A stretch of DNA of 64,000 bases from Coriobacteriaceae bacterium AF45-21 (GCA_027682925.1 JAQCYU010000006.1:26988-90987), one strand, 5' to 3'. Shown: positions 1-9,018, numbered from the stretch's first letter. Numbers and translations are program-made. The notes: generated by a model from the sequence alone, not told the origin.

Positions 1-748
1 GAGCCCGAGCCGCTGATCCAGATGGTCTTGGCGCCGCCGTTAAGGCAGGTGTCGCGCACGGCGTTGTAGTCGGGAATCAGACGGCGACGATAGGGTTCTT
101 GAATGCGGTCGTCATTGGCGGCGGCAATCAGGTCGAGGTTGCCGGACTCAAGACCGCGCGTCATACCGGCGATACGGCCCATCTGCCATACGGCGGTGGA
201 GAGCGGAACCTCCTGCGGCACGACCTTGCGCGCCTCGCTCGTATGTACCTCGTAGGGCGGAATCACGGTAATAAAACGCAAGCGATCGCTTACCTCGTAG
301 CGCAGGCACTGGGGGAGCGAATCGGTCGGCGTAAAGGAGCAGACGGCACCTCCCAGGATAGCGGGGGCGACGTTATCGGGATGACCCTCGACCTCGGTGG
401 CAATGCGGACGAGCTCGGCACGGTCGACGGTGTGGCCCGTCAGCGCGGCGGCAGCATGATGCCGGCGACGACGCAGGTGGAGCTGGAACCCAGGCCGCGG
501 GCGACGGGCACATCGGTCTGAATGTCGATAGCGACGGGGAAGGCCGGCTCGCCCCAGGCGGCCAGAGCATCGACAAAGCTCACATAGACCAGGTTTTTCT
601 CGTTTTGGAACTCCTCGGGGCAGCCCGTGATGGTGAGCTTGTCGGCGCGCTCGAAGGTGAAGTGCGAGTAGAGGCTGACGGCCATGCCGAGGGTATCGTA
701 GCCGATGCCTAGGTTGGCGCTGGTTGCTGGGACGGTGATTTTGATCAT
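1..748 (-). CDS. thrB: Homoserine kinase, cut by window edge, one frameshift
   Basis: GHMP kinase that phosphorylates L-homoserine to O-phosphohomoserine, the substrate of the adjacent threonine synthase. The protein starts MIKITVPATSANLG and has the GHMP ATP-binding loop PVARGLGSSS; the start at 748 has AGGAGG seven bases upstream. After VVAGIM the frame is lost at about 454/455, but the next frame continues with AALTGHTVDRAELV, EGHPDNVAPAILGG and, at the edge, TIWISGSG. Restoring one G (ATGGCT for ATGCT) rejoins it. The 3' end lies outside the window. It follows thrC on the same strand, separated by a terminator and a long hairpin. Confidence 0.93.
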
Positions 749-762
749 GTGGGTCCTCCTGG

Positions 763-874
763 GCGGGTCTGGCCGTTTAGTTCGCTGCTCGGGCAGTCCT
801 GGCTCGCTCGGAAAGCACATTAAGTGCTTTCCGGCTCGTGCGGAACTCGCGACGAACTAAACGGCCAGACCCGC
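763..874. repeat. Long imperfect hairpin between thrC and thrB (about 50-bp arms)
   Basis: Arms 763-818 and 824-874 are imperfect reverse complements around the 5-base loop ATTAA. The outer 20 or so bases (GGTCTGGCCGTTTAGTTCG against CGAACTAAACGGCCAGACC) match exactly and the tips GGAAAGCAC/GTGCTTTCC match exactly, with mismatches in the middle. It ends 14 bases upstream of the thrB start, so it would be in the thrB leader of any thrC-thrB readthrough transcript. Confidence 0.85.
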
Positions 875-902
875 TCGCATGCTCGTCATTATCCCGAAAG
901 CT

Positions 903-938
903 AAATAAAAAGAAGGTGCGCCGGCTTATCGCCGGCGC
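903..938 (-). terminator. Intrinsic terminator after thrC
   Basis: Perfect 8-bp stem GCGCCGGC/GCCGGCGC (918-925 and 931-938) with a 5-base loop. Read on the minus strand it is followed by a T-rich tail (TTCTTTTTATTT). It begins 14 bases after the thrC stop codon. Confidence 0.8.
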
Positions 939-951
939 TTAATAAGGGGTT

Positions 952-2469
952 TTAGTTGATAGTCATCTTTTTTGCTGCGGACTCGACGTAGCTTGCCATC
1001 TCATCGACGTCGCAGACGTCTTCGAAGCGGACGGGCTTGGACTCGAGCTCGGAGAGCTGTGCTGGGGCGACCGTGTTGGTGGCCTGCTCGAGCACGCGCA
1101 TGGCTTCAAAATCATCCTCGGGAACGTTAAGCCCCAGAGCGTCGCAGCAGGCGCGCGGGAACTTGTAGGGGCTGGCGGTCGAAAGCAGCACGCGGGCCTT
1201 GGCGCCCTCGGCGGGGGCGACCTGCTCAAAGACGTGATAGCCGCAAGCGGTGTGCGGGTCGATCACGTAGCCGTTGGCGTCCCAGCAGCTCTTGATGGCA
1301 GCGCGGACCTCGTCCTCGCTGGCCCAGCCGCAGCCAAACACGCTCTGGATCTTGGCCAGCAGCTCGGCGGGCACCTCGTAGCGGCCGGTCTGGGCAAGCT
1401 GCTCCATAAGGCCGGCAACGAGCTCGCAGTCGCCATCGGACAGGAAGTAGAGCATGCGCTCCAGGTTGGAGCTAATAAGGATGTCCATCGACGGCGAGAT
1501 GGTCGTGAAGAACGGACGGTTGCGGTCGTAGACGCCGGTGGTCAGGAAGTCAGCGAGCACGTTGTTCTTGTCGCTCGCGACGATGAGCTTGGCGACGGGC
1601 AGACCCATGCGCTTGGCGTAGTAGCCGGCCAGGATATCGCCAAAGTTGCCGGTCGGCACGCAGAACTCAACGGCGTCACCGGCCTCGATAGCGCCGGCGC
1701 GCAGTAGCTGCGCATAGGCGGCAAAGTAGTAGACGACCTGCGGCACCAGGCGGCCGACGTTGATGGAGTTGGCGCTCGAAAGCACCGTGCCGGCGGCCTC
1801 CAGGCGCTTGGCAAGCTCTTTATCGGCAAAGATGCGCTTGACGGCGCTCTGGGCGTCGTCAAAGTTGCCGTGGATACCGCAGACGGCGACGTTGTCGCCC
1901 TCCTGTGTGGACATCTGCAGGTTCTGGACGCGGCTGACCTTGCCCTCGGGATAAAAGACGGTAATGCCCGTGCCCGGGGCGTCGGCAAAGCCGGCGAGTG
2001 CTGCCTTGCCCGTGTCGCCCGACGTGGCGGTGACGATCATGATGCGCTCGGCGCCGCCGTCCTTGGCGGAAGTGCGGGCCATGAGGCGGGGGAGCATCTG
2101 CAGGGCGACGTCCTTAAAGGCGCTCGTGGGGCCGCCAAAGAGCTCCATCACATAGGTCTGAGGGGCGTCGGCGCCCGGTGTGGCATCGAGTTTGACGAGC
2201 GGCGTGACTTCTTCGCTCGCGAACGTGCCGCGGTATGCTTCGTCGACACACGCCGAAATTTCTTCGGCCGTGTAATCATTCAGTAACATTCCCAACACAT
2301 CTTGAGCGATTTCAAAGTACGATTTATCTGCAAGCGAGCTGATATCGACCTGCTGGGTGCCGAGCTCGTCCGAGACAAACAAACCCCCGTCGGGAGCGAT
2401 GCCAGTACGGATTGCTACCTTACTTGAGCACGATAAAGTGCGTCCTCGTGTACTATGATAAGTTCCCAT
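952..2469 (-). CDS. thrC: Threonine synthase
   Basis: PLP-dependent conversion of O-phosphohomoserine to threonine, cytosolic. The 505-aa protein begins MGTYHSTRG and shows the family N-terminus (GIAPDGGLFV), the PLP lysine segment GGPTSAFKDVALQML, the phosphate-binding TATSGDTGKAALAGF and the SINVGRLVPQ stretch. The reading frame is open up to 2514, but the start at 2469 is preferred because GAGGAG lies upstream at normal spacing. It is divergent from lysC with about 100 bp between the starts, and is followed by thrB, so the pathway genes are clustered. Confidence 0.96.
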   Translation of the reverse strand: MGTYHSTRGRTLSCSSKVAIRTGIAPDGGLFVSDELGTQQVDISSLADKSYFEIAQDVLGMLLNDYTAEEISACVDEAYRGTFASEEVTPLVKLDATPGADAPQTYVMELFGGPTSAFKDVALQMLPRLMARTSAKDGGAERIMIVTATSGDTGKAALAGFADAPGTGITVFYPEGKVSRVQNLQMSTQEGDNVAVCGIHGNFDDAQSAVKRIFADKELAKRLEAAGTVLSSANSINVGRLVPQVVYYFAAYAQLLRAGAIEAGDAVEFCVPTGNFGDILAGYYAKRMGLPVAKLIVASDKNNVLADFLTTGVYDRNRPFFTTISPSMDILISSNLERMLYFLSDGDCELVAGLMEQLAQTGRYEVPAELLAKIQSVFGCGWASEDEVRAAIKSCWDANGYVIDPHTACGYHVFEQVAPAEGAKARVLLSTASPYKFPRACCDALGLNVPEDDFEAMRVLEQATNTVAPAQLSELESKPVRFEDVCDVDEMASYVESAAKKMTIN

Positions 2470-2573
2470 ATAACACTGCTCCTCGGATGCCTTGGTCCCA
2501 ATCGGTGAAACCATGGTATCAGAGCGCGCAAAATAGGTTCGCAGAGGCTTTTTAGAAAGGTAACCTCCAGCCC

Positions 2574-3962
2574 ATGATTAAGATTGCCAAGTTTGGCGGC
2601 TCGTCGGTCGCCGACGCCGAACACTTTAAGAAGATCAAGGCCATCGTCGATGCCGACCCTGCCCGCCGTTTTGTGGTGGTTTCTGCCTGCGGTCGCCGCT
2701 TTAAGGGCGACACCAAGGTGACCGACCTGCTCTACCTGGTTAATGCGCACGTTAAGTATCACGTGTCGTGCGAGGAGCTGCTCGAGGACATTGGCCAGCG
2801 CTACTTTGATATTGCTGACGAGCTAGGGCTCACCTATCCCATCCGCGAAGAGTTTGCGGCCTTTGCCGAGCGTGCTCGCTCCGGTGGCTACTCCACTGAG
2901 GAGCTCGTAAGCCGCGGCGAGTACTTCACCGCTCGTCTGATGGCCGAGTACCTGGGCCTACCGTTCCTGGATGCCGCGACGGTCGTGGCGTTCCATCACG
3001 ATGGTACGCTCAGCATGAACCGCACCTCCGAGCTGGTGCAGGAGTACGGTCAGCAGGGCGGCTTTGTTATGCCCGGTTTCTATGGCGCGACGCGTGAGGG
3101 TCAGATCAAGCTGCTCGATCGTGGCGGCGGCGATATTTCCGGCTCGATTCTGGCCAAGTGCCTGGGCGCCGACCTGTACGAGAACTGGACCGATGTCTCG
3201 GGTTTCTATTCTGCCGATCCGCGCATTGTGCCCGAGGCTCAGCCCATCGCCCGCGTTACCTACGAGGAGCTGCGCGAGCTTTCGTACATGGGCGCAAGCG
3301 TCCTGCACGAGGAGGCCGTGTTCCCCGTGCGCGAGGCGGGTATTCCGCTGGTCATCAAGAACACCAATGCGCCGCAGGACCCCGGCACCATCATTAGCGA
3401 GACGGCTGACGAGGGCGAGGCAGAGCCCATCATTACCGGTGTGACCGGCAAGCGCGGTTTTGTCGCTATCAACGTGGCCCGCGACCGCACCAAGCCCCGC
3501 GTTGGCTTTATGCGCCGTGCGCTTTCGGTCTTCGAGCGCTATGACGTTTCCGTCGAGCACATGCCCACCGGTGTCGACCGCTTTGGCGCCGTGGTGCAGG
3601 AGCAGGATGTGCACGACTCGCTGTACTCACTCGTGGGCGACATTCAGCAGGAGGTCGAGCCGCTCGAGATCGAGGTTGTCGAGGGCCTGGCGCTTATCGC
3701 TACCGTTGGCCGTAACCTGCGCGGCCGTGCCGGCATCTCTGGCCACCTGTTTGGCATGCTTGGCCAGGCGGGCGTGAGCGTGCGTATGATTTCGCAGAGC
3801 TGCGACGAGATCAACATCATCATCGGCGTGGAGGAGAAGGACTTCGATCTGGCGATTCAGACCATCTACCGCGCCTTCTCCGACGAAAACGGCATTGTGA
3901 AGGTTTCCGACCTGGAGGCTTCCGCGCCGGTCGATCCTGCTCTGGCTGCGCTCCACAAGTAG
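2574..3962 (+). CDS. lysC: Aspartate kinase
   Basis: Phosphorylates aspartate in the first step toward lysine, methionine and threonine. The 462-aa protein starts MIKIAKFGGSSVAD, the amino-acid-kinase signature, and has GGGDISGSILAKCL and VEHMPTGVDRF later. The last 150 or so residues hold tandem ACT domains (FVAINVARDRTKPRVGFM and LIATVGRNLRGRAGISGHLF), which in this family bind the feedback amino acid; which one cannot be read from sequence. The long N-terminal insert between the kinase core elements is usual for Firmicutes/Actinobacteria monofunctional types. AGAAAGG precedes the start. asd follows on the same strand. Confidence 0.96.
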   Translation: MIKIAKFGGSSVADAEHFKKIKAIVDADPARRFVVVSACGRRFKGDTKVTDLLYLVNAHVKYHVSCEELLEDIGQRYFDIADELGLTYPIREEFAAFAERARSGGYSTEELVSRGEYFTARLMAEYLGLPFLDAATVVAFHHDGTLSMNRTSELVQEYGQQGGFVMPGFYGATREGQIKLLDRGGGDISGSILAKCLGADLYENWTDVSGFYSADPRIVPEAQPIARVTYEELRELSYMGASVLHEEAVFPVREAGIPLVIKNTNAPQDPGTIISETADEGEAEPIITGVTGKRGFVAINVARDRTKPRVGFMRRALSVFERYDVSVEHMPTGVDRFGAVVQEQDVHDSLYSLVGDIQQEVEPLEIEVVEGLALIATVGRNLRGRAGISGHLFGMLGQAGVSVRMISQSCDEINIIIGVEEKDFDLAIQTIYRAFSDENGIVKVSDLEASAPVDPALAALHK

Positions 3963-4035
3963 CTGCTATCTCGCTAGATTTTTGGGACTCGCCTCAAAAA
4001 TCTACGGCGGGGCGTTTCGTTTCGGTTTCGTTTCG

Positions 4036-4070
4036 ACGGGGCGGGTTTCGTGCCCGCCCCGTTCTTGTAT
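4036..4070 (+). terminator. Terminator-like hairpin between lysC and asd
   Basis: ACGGGGCGGG (4036-4045) pairs with CCCGCCCCGT (4053-4062), followed by TTCTTGTAT. It is a strong GC stem with a short mixed T tail. It would limit readthrough from lysC into asd. A smaller stem (GATTTTTG/CAAAAATC) lies just upstream at about 3976-4002. Confidence 0.65.
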
Positions 4071-4136
4071 ACACTGGCAACAATAATCGGCCTGCTTGGC
4101 GTGCGGGCGATAGCCACAACCTTTAAAGGGGGAAGC

Positions 4137-5162
4137 ATGAAACAGTACACGGTTGCTATTTTGGGCGCGACGGGAGCCGTGGGCACCCAGATGCTCGAGT
4201 GCCTCAACGAGCAGGAGTTTCCGGTCGGTAAGCTCAAACTGCTGGCAAGTGCACGCTCCGCGGGCAAGACCGTTGAGTTCCGCGGCGAGCAGGTTGTGAT
4301 TGAGGAGGCTTGCCCCGAGGCCTTTGAGGGCTGCGACATCGTGCTCGGCGCTGCCGGCGACGATATCGCCAAGGAACTGCTGCCCGAGGCCGTCAAGCGC
4401 GGCGCCGTCGTGGTCGACAACAGCCATGCCTTCCGTCTGGATCCCGAGGTGCCGCTGGTCGTGCCCGAGATTAACGCCGATGACATTAAGTGGCACCACG
4501 GTCTGATCGCCAACCCCAACTGCGCGACCATCATCGGTCTGGTTCCTACGTGGCCGCTACATCAGCTCGCCGGCGTGAAGCGCATGATCGTCTCGACGTA
4601 CCAAGCGGCTTCGGGCGCTGGTGCCCCCGGCATGGCCGAGCTTGAGGCCCAGCTGGCCGCCTTGGGCCGTGGCGAAGAGATTCCCGAGCCGCGCGCGTTT
4701 GCCGCCCAGCTGGCGAGCAACCTGATTCCGCAGATTGGCGGTGTTAAGGAGGAGGGCTTTACCTCCGAGGAGATGAAGCTGCAAAACGAGGGCCGCAAGA
4801 TCATGCACCTGCCCGAGCTGCGCGTGAACTGTACCTGCGTGCGTGTGCCTGTACTGCGCTCGCACTCCGAGAGCATTACGCTCGAGTTTGAGCGCGACAT
4901 CACGGTGGAAGAGGCCCGTGCTGCGCTGGCTGCCGCTCCGGGCGTCAAGCTGGTTGACGACATGAGCGCCGAGGATGCGCACGATCGCTTCCCCATGCCG
5001 ATGGATACGTCCGACCAGGACCTGATCTGGGTCGGTCGCGTGCGTCGCGACATCTCGAACCCCGAGGCTGCGCGTGGCATCACCTTCTGGTGCTGCGGCG
5101 ATCAAATCCGTAAGGGCGCGGCAACCAACGCCGTCCAGATCGCTAAGCTGCTCTGCGAGTAG
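4137..5162 (+). CDS. asd: Aspartate-semialdehyde dehydrogenase
   Basis: NADPH-dependent reduction of aspartyl phosphate to the semialdehyde, the branch point to lysine and homoserine. The 341-aa protein has the nucleotide-binding GATGAVG (residues 10-16), the catalytic cysteine in NPNCATI (Cys129), and the family segment STYQAASGAG. The frame is open upstream to 4050, but the start at 4137 is chosen because AAAGGGGG sits just before it. It lies downstream of lysC, completing the shared early steps beside thrC-thrB. Confidence 0.96.
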   Translation: MKQYTVAILGATGAVGTQMLECLNEQEFPVGKLKLLASARSAGKTVEFRGEQVVIEEACPEAFEGCDIVLGAAGDDIAKELLPEAVKRGAVVVDNSHAFRLDPEVPLVVPEINADDIKWHHGLIANPNCATIIGLVPTWPLHQLAGVKRMIVSTYQAASGAGAPGMAELEAQLAALGRGEEIPEPRAFAAQLASNLIPQIGGVKEEGFTSEEMKLQNEGRKIMHLPELRVNCTCVRVPVLRSHSESITLEFERDITVEEARAALAAAPGVKLVDDMSAEDAHDRFPMPMDTSDQDLIWVGRVRRDISNPEAARGITFWCCGDQIRKGAATNAVQIAKLLCE

Positions 5163-5175
5163 TGTGACCTGTCCG

Positions 5176-5302
5176 GCGGGGGCCGGGTTTAGTTTTCAGA
5201 ACGTCCTCGACCATGTGTGGCGCCTTGTCCTGCTCCTTCGGAGCCGCGGACAAGGCGCCACACTGGTCTGCGGAGTGTTCTGAAACTAAGCCCGGCCCCC
5301 GC
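5176..5302 (+). repeat. Long hairpin downstream of asd (55-bp arms)
   Basis: Arm 5176-5230 pairs imperfectly with arm 5248-5302. Exact blocks include GCGGGGGCCGGG with CCCGGCCCCCGC and GTGTGGCGCCTTGTCC with GGACAAGGCGCCACAC. The loop itself folds as GCTCC-TTC-GGAGC. It begins 14 bases after the asd stop and may act as a terminator, though there is no T run. Together with the next element it accounts for much of the gene-free stretch 5163-5804; I see nothing coding there. Confidence 0.85.
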
Positions 5303-5465
5303 TTGCGGTGACGTTGCTGCGAGCGGCTTGCGATGGGGCCGTTGTTGGTTGGGGCCGCTGGGCTGATATGGGAGCACGTGGTTGTTGCGGGGCCTAGTCC
5401 CGGCGGCGGCCTCGGCGCTTCGCGCCTGCTGCCTGGGGTGACTTTGGGCTTGGTGCGAATTGAGG

Positions 5466-5638
5466 TCTAATACTTTCCCGAGAAGTGAAGGACCTTATTT
5501 GGACCCCCGAAGCATTGGCATATTTTGACCGCTATTTCCTGCGGTTTTGCAGCGCGAATCCTGCGGTTTTGCGGTCTAAAGGTGTGGATGCTCCGGGACT
5601 TCGTTTTTACTCGTTCACTTCTCGGGAAAAGTATTAGA
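5466..5638. repeat. 173-bp imperfect palindrome upstream of ogt
   Basis: Outer arms TCTAATACTTTCCCGAGAAG (5466 on) and its complement ending at 5638 match over about 24 bp with one indel. Inner parts pair less well (GGACCCCCGAAGCAT with ATGCTCCGGGAC; TTTGACCGC with GCGGTCTAAA). The centre holds two direct copies of CCTGCGGTTTTGC (5539-5551, 5560-5572). No open frame of note crosses it. Confidence 0.8.
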
Positions 5639-5804
5639 GCTCAGCTGGCGGGGGTACCGCCCTGGCGTCGAAGCCCCGCGTCTTCTTCGCTTGATTGGGA
5701 AAAACAGCCTCGCTGAAGTAATTGCGAGCTCGCCCGGACGTATCTGCGGGGGTTGTCTGCACAATTCGCGGTATTATGTTGCGGAGTTTTGAAAGGAGCC
5801 GCTG

Positions 5805-6380
5805 GTGGTCACGACGACGTTTGCTTCGCCTTTGGGCGAAATCCTGCTTGCCGCTGATGGCCGCGGTCTGACGGGGCTTTGGTTTGAGGGGCAGGAGCAC
5901 TTTGGCTCCACGCTTCTCCGTGAAGACTCCGAACATGTTGAAGGCGTCGATGCGGTTTCCGGTACTGGTGGCATGTCGTCGGTGAGTCCGGCAAATGGTG
6001 CGGCCTCTTCGGTGCTTGAGCGTTCCTGGGCTTGGCTGAATGCTTATTTTGCAGGGCAGGAACCTCGGTTTACGCCGCCGTTGCATATGATCGGCACGGC
6101 GTTTCAGCGTGAGGTTTGGTTTGAGCTGCTTTCGATCCCGCGTGGCGAGGTCGCTACGTATGGCGAGATCGCCCAGCGTGTTGCGGCTCGACATCGTGTG
6201 CCGGGAAATGAAGCGCCCGTTGTATCTCCTCGCGCGGTGGGGGCTGCGGTCGCTCGCAACCCTATTTCGATTATCGTGCCGTGCCATCGCGTGGTCGCGG
6301 CCGACGGATCGCTCAACGGATACGCCGGTGGACTGGATCGCAAGGAGTGGCTGCTGCGCCTCGAGGGTGCCTATCTATAA
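5805..6380 (+). CDS. ogt: Methylated-DNA--protein-cysteine methyltransferase
   Basis: Suicide repair protein that moves the methyl group from O6-methylguanine (and O4-methylthymine) onto its own cysteine. The 191-aa protein has the C-terminal domain with RGEVATYGEIA (helix-turn-helix), the active-site IIVPCHRVV (Cys160) and LNGYAGGLDRKEWLL. The N-terminal domain is the short type with a low-complexity insertion (residues about 40-70). The start is GTG, six bases after GAAAGGAG. It stands alone between the palindrome at 5466-5638 and a kinase remnant. Confidence 0.94.
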   Translation: MVTTTFASPLGEILLAADGRGLTGLWFEGQEHFGSTLLREDSEHVEGVDAVSGTGGMSSVSPANGAASSVLERSWAWLNAYFAGQEPRFTPPLHMIGTAFQREVWFELLSIPRGEVATYGEIAQRVAARHRVPGNEAPVVSPRAVGAAVARNPISIIVPCHRVVAADGSLNGYAGGLDRKEWLLRLEGAYL

Positions 6381-6522
6381 GCTGCAGGCGGCCGCAACGC
6401 CCATGCGGCAAGCGCGCTCGCTGTACGGGCGTTGTTTGCAGGGCGAGATGTGAAGCCGCCCGTTCCTTAAGTCCGACTAAGCTATAACCTTGCTTTTTTA
6501 AATATGCTCATCGACCTGCTAA

Positions 6523-7077
6523 GGCAGCACTAAGGCGAGTGCGGGTGCGCTATTATCGGCGCTCACGGAGCGCTTGGTGTTCTTGGCACGCATGGACGAG
6601 GGCTCGGCGGGCTTTACCATGGCGTCGATCGATCTTTCGGAGGCGGTGAACAAGGCGGCGGCGCCGTTTAAGTCGGTGGCGGTCTCAGGCGGTAAACGCC
6701 TGTCGACGTCGATTGCGACCGGCGTGCGGACCCATGCCGATGCCGCGGCGGTGGCACAGGTGGTTGAGTTGCTACTGGACAACGCCACGCGCTATGCGAG
6801 CGAGGGCAGCGTGATTGAGCTGAGCCTGTGCGCCGTTTCGCACGGCAAAGGCAAGGGCGCCGCCGAGCTTGTCGTATCGAACGCCGTGGACGAGCTGCCC
6901 GAGGGCGACCTGGACCGATTGTTCGATCGCTTCTATCGTGCGGATGCGTCGCGCAGCTCCAAGACGGGTGGCTCGGGCGTGGGCCTGTCCGTGGTGCGTG
7001 CCATCGCCGAGGCCCATGGAGGCGCCGCCACCGTATCCGGTCACGGCAACCAGATCACCTTCACCGTTTGCCTTTAA
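6523..7077 (+). pseudogene. Histidine kinase remnant (catalytic ATPase domain only)
   Basis: From about 6560 the frame reads LTERLVFLARMDEG, which matches the segment following the phospho-accepting helix in sensor kinases. It continues into a full HATPase domain: LLLDNATRYA (N box), LDRLFDRFYRADASRSS, and GGSGVGLSVVRAIAEAHGG (G boxes). There is no sensor, membrane segment or H-box histidine. The frame is closed by TAA at 6520 and no other frame upstream resembles a kinase. The only start is TTG at 6574 with no clear ribosome site. I read it as a 3' fragment left by deletion; no response regulator is nearby. Confidence 0.75.
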
Positions 7078-7116
7078 AACCTGCCAAAAAGGAACAGGTT
7101 TATTTTGGCAGGTTTT
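7077..7116 (+). repeat. GGGACAGG-core hairpin element, copy 1
   Basis: AAACCTGCCAAAA pairs with TTTTGGCAGGTTT around a GGAACAGGTTTA core, followed by TATCTGGGGAAACGT. It overlaps the stop codon (TAA at 7075-7077) of the kinase remnant. The T-rich right side could terminate transcription. Confidence 0.85.
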
Positions 7117-7225
7117 ATCTGGGGAAACGTCCGCAGGAGAGGGCATGGGCGGTGTGAACATATGCATCTCTACCTGCTAAAATATAGGCATCGTTATTCG
7201 GCTCCTGAGTGGAAAGGAGACGGTC

Positions 7226-7900
7226 ATGCAGTACGAGATCGGCGGAGGGGCTTTCCCGGTTGTTACGTGCAACCTTAGCGATGGCGAATCCATGATCACC
7301 GAAAGCGGCGCCATGGCTTGGATGACCCCCAACATGGAAATGTCTACCTCGGGCGGTGGCATCGGCAAGATGTTCTCCAAGGCTTTTTCGGGTGAGGCAT
7401 TGTTCCAAAACATTTGGACCGCGCGTGGCGATGGCATGATCGCGTTTGGCTCCTGCTTCCCCGGCCGCATCGTGCCAATCGAGATCGGTCCGGGCAAGAG
7501 CTGGATTTTGCAGAAGCGTTCGTTCCTTGCCGCGGAAAGTGGCGTCGAGTTGAGCATTCACTTTAACAAGAAGGCAAAGGCCGGCGTCTTTGGCGGCGAG
7601 GGCTTTATCATGCAGAAGCTCACGGGCTCGGGTGTTGCTTTTGCCGAGATCGACGGCGACCTGGTTGAGTACGAGCTCGCTGCTGGCCAGCAGATGATTG
7701 TGGATACCGGCAACGTGGCCGGCTTTGAGGAGACCGTGAGCATCGATGCTCAAATGGTCAAGGGCGTCAAAAACATCATGTTTGGTGGCGAGGGCGTGTT
7801 CAACACCGTGCTCACCGGTCCCGGTCGCATCTGGTTGCAGACGATGCCCATTTCCAATCTTGCGGCAGCAGTGGCCTCGATGACCAACAACAATAACTAG
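7226..7900 (+). CDS. AIM24-family protein (TIGR00266)
   Basis: The 224-aa protein belongs to the widespread beta-rich AIM24 family of unknown biochemical role. Family hallmarks are the opening segment MQYEIGGGAFPVV, SESGAMAWMTPNMEM, the glycine-rich GGGIGKMFSKAFSGE, FLAAESGVEL, and the near C-terminal VFNTVLTGPGRIWLQTMP. No signal peptide or membrane segment is visible, so it is probably cytosolic. GGAAAGGAG precedes the ATG. It is a single-gene unit between the kinase remnant and its own terminator. Identity to the family is clear; function is not known. Confidence 0.92.
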   Translation: MQYEIGGGAFPVVTCNLSDGESMITESGAMAWMTPNMEMSTSGGGIGKMFSKAFSGEALFQNIWTARGDGMIAFGSCFPGRIVPIEIGPGKSWILQKRSFLAAESGVELSIHFNKKAKAGVFGGEGFIMQKLTGSGVAFAEIDGDLVEYELAAGQQMIVDTGNVAGFEETVSIDAQMVKGVKNIMFGGEGVFNTVLTGPGRIWLQTMPISNLAAAVASMTNNNN

Positions 7901-7912
7901 TCCGCATAGGAT

Positions 7913-7948
7913 AGCGCGCGGCGGGCTTACCCTGTCGCGCGCTTTTTT
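7913..7948 (+). terminator. Terminator of the AIM24-family gene
   Basis: AGCGCGCG (7913-7920) pairs with CGCGCGCT (7936-7943) followed by TTTTTT. The rest of the gap to 8312 holds one GGGACAGG-core element (8226-8263) and no gene I can support. Confidence 0.85.
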
Positions 7949-8225
7949 GCTGGCAAACGCCTCGCTTATAGAGTGTGGCTGCGCTGCTACAGCGAGCGTC
8001 GTCATCTCGTCACCCTGATAGCTTGCGGCAAGCGTGGCAATGAGGAGTGAGAATTTGAGTGCTCAGTCCCAAGGCATAATGGCGGCCATGCCAACAAGCA
8101 AAAACGAGTTGCCGGTGTCACGGAAAGGCAGGCGTCGGTCGATTCCACGTGAGACGGCTGTGCCGATCTGCACGGCCGCCCCTGCGCGTCCCGCGCTGCC
8201 CCCAAAGAGGTACGTTTCCCCTTAT

Positions 8226-8263
8226 AAAACCTGCCAAAATAAACCTGTCCCTTTTTGGTCGGT
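8226..8263 (-). repeat. GGGACAGG-core hairpin element, copy 2 (inverted, decayed arm)
   Basis: The element lies inverted: ACGTTTCCCCTTAT, then AAAACCTGCCAAAATAAACC, then TGTCCCTTTTT. The far arm reads GGTCGGT instead of GGCAGGT, so the stem is partly broken. It lies upstream of the ABC ATPase gene at 8313. Confidence 0.8.
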
Positions 8264-8312
8264 GCGAAATGGGTAATACTAAAGAATTATCCGACCAGAT
8301 GGGAACCGATCG

Positions 8313-9013
8313 ATGGCCTATATCGAATTCAAAGACGTCATCAAGCATACGGCGAGGGCGACGCCCGCATCCACGCGCTCGACGGCGCGAGCTTTACCGT
8401 TGAGCGTGGCGAGCTTGCCATTATCCTGGGCGCTTCAGGCGCCGGTAAAACCACGGCGCTCAACATCTTGGGCGGCATGGATACGGCGACCTCCGGCACC
8501 GTGACGGTGGACGGACGCGACGTGAGCTCCGCCAACGAGGCGCAGCTCGTGGAATATCGCCGCGCCGACGTCGGCTTTGTTTTTCAGTTCTACAATCTGG
8601 TCCCCAACCTGACGGCGCTTGAAAACGTTGAGCTCGCGGCACAGATTTGCCCCGATTCGCTCGATGCCGAGCAAACGCTTCGTCAGGTTGGCCTGGGCGA
8701 CCGCCTTGCTAACTTTCCGGCGCAGCTTTCGGGCGGCGAGCAGCAGCGCGTGTCCATTGCCCGCGCGCTGGCCAAAAACCCCAAGCTGCTTCTATGCGAC
8801 GAGCCCACGGGCGCCCTCGACTACAAAACCGGTAAGCAGATCTTGCAGCTGCTGCAGGACACCTGTCGCAAGCAGGGCATTACGGTCATCATCATCACGC
8901 ACAACTCCGCGCTCGCGCCCATGGCCGATCGCCTGATTCGCTTTAAGAGCGGCCGCGTGGAGAGCGAGACGGTCCAGCAAAATCCCGTGCCTATCGAGAC
9001 GATCGAGTGGTAG
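8313..9013 (+). CDS. ABC exporter ATP-binding protein (MacB/LolD type), one frameshift
   Basis: ATPase of an ABC exporter whose permease is the next gene. After [11 protein letters not shown] the frame is lost at about 8347; adding one G (AAGGCA for AAGCA) gives [14 protein letters not shown] and then a complete domain: Walker [11 protein letters not shown]-loop [18 protein letters not shown], signature [15 protein letters not shown], Walker [12 protein letters not shown], and the switch histidine in IIITHN. The SGGEQQR form and IHALDG start are typical of the MacB/LolD group. The stop lies about 6 bp before the permease start, so the two are probably coupled. Confidence 0.9.
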
Positions 9014-9018
9014 TGCCC

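Noticed and set aside
5163..5804. Possible CRISPR or riboswitch in the gap after asd
   Set aside because: The repeats are inverted, not regularly spaced direct repeats; the structures do not match any riboswitch I recognise.
8034..8276. 80-aa frame upstream of the ABC ATPase
   Set aside because: Runs into a GGGACAGG-core element and has no family likeness, although RKGRRRS recalls a TetR N-terminus. Left unannotated.
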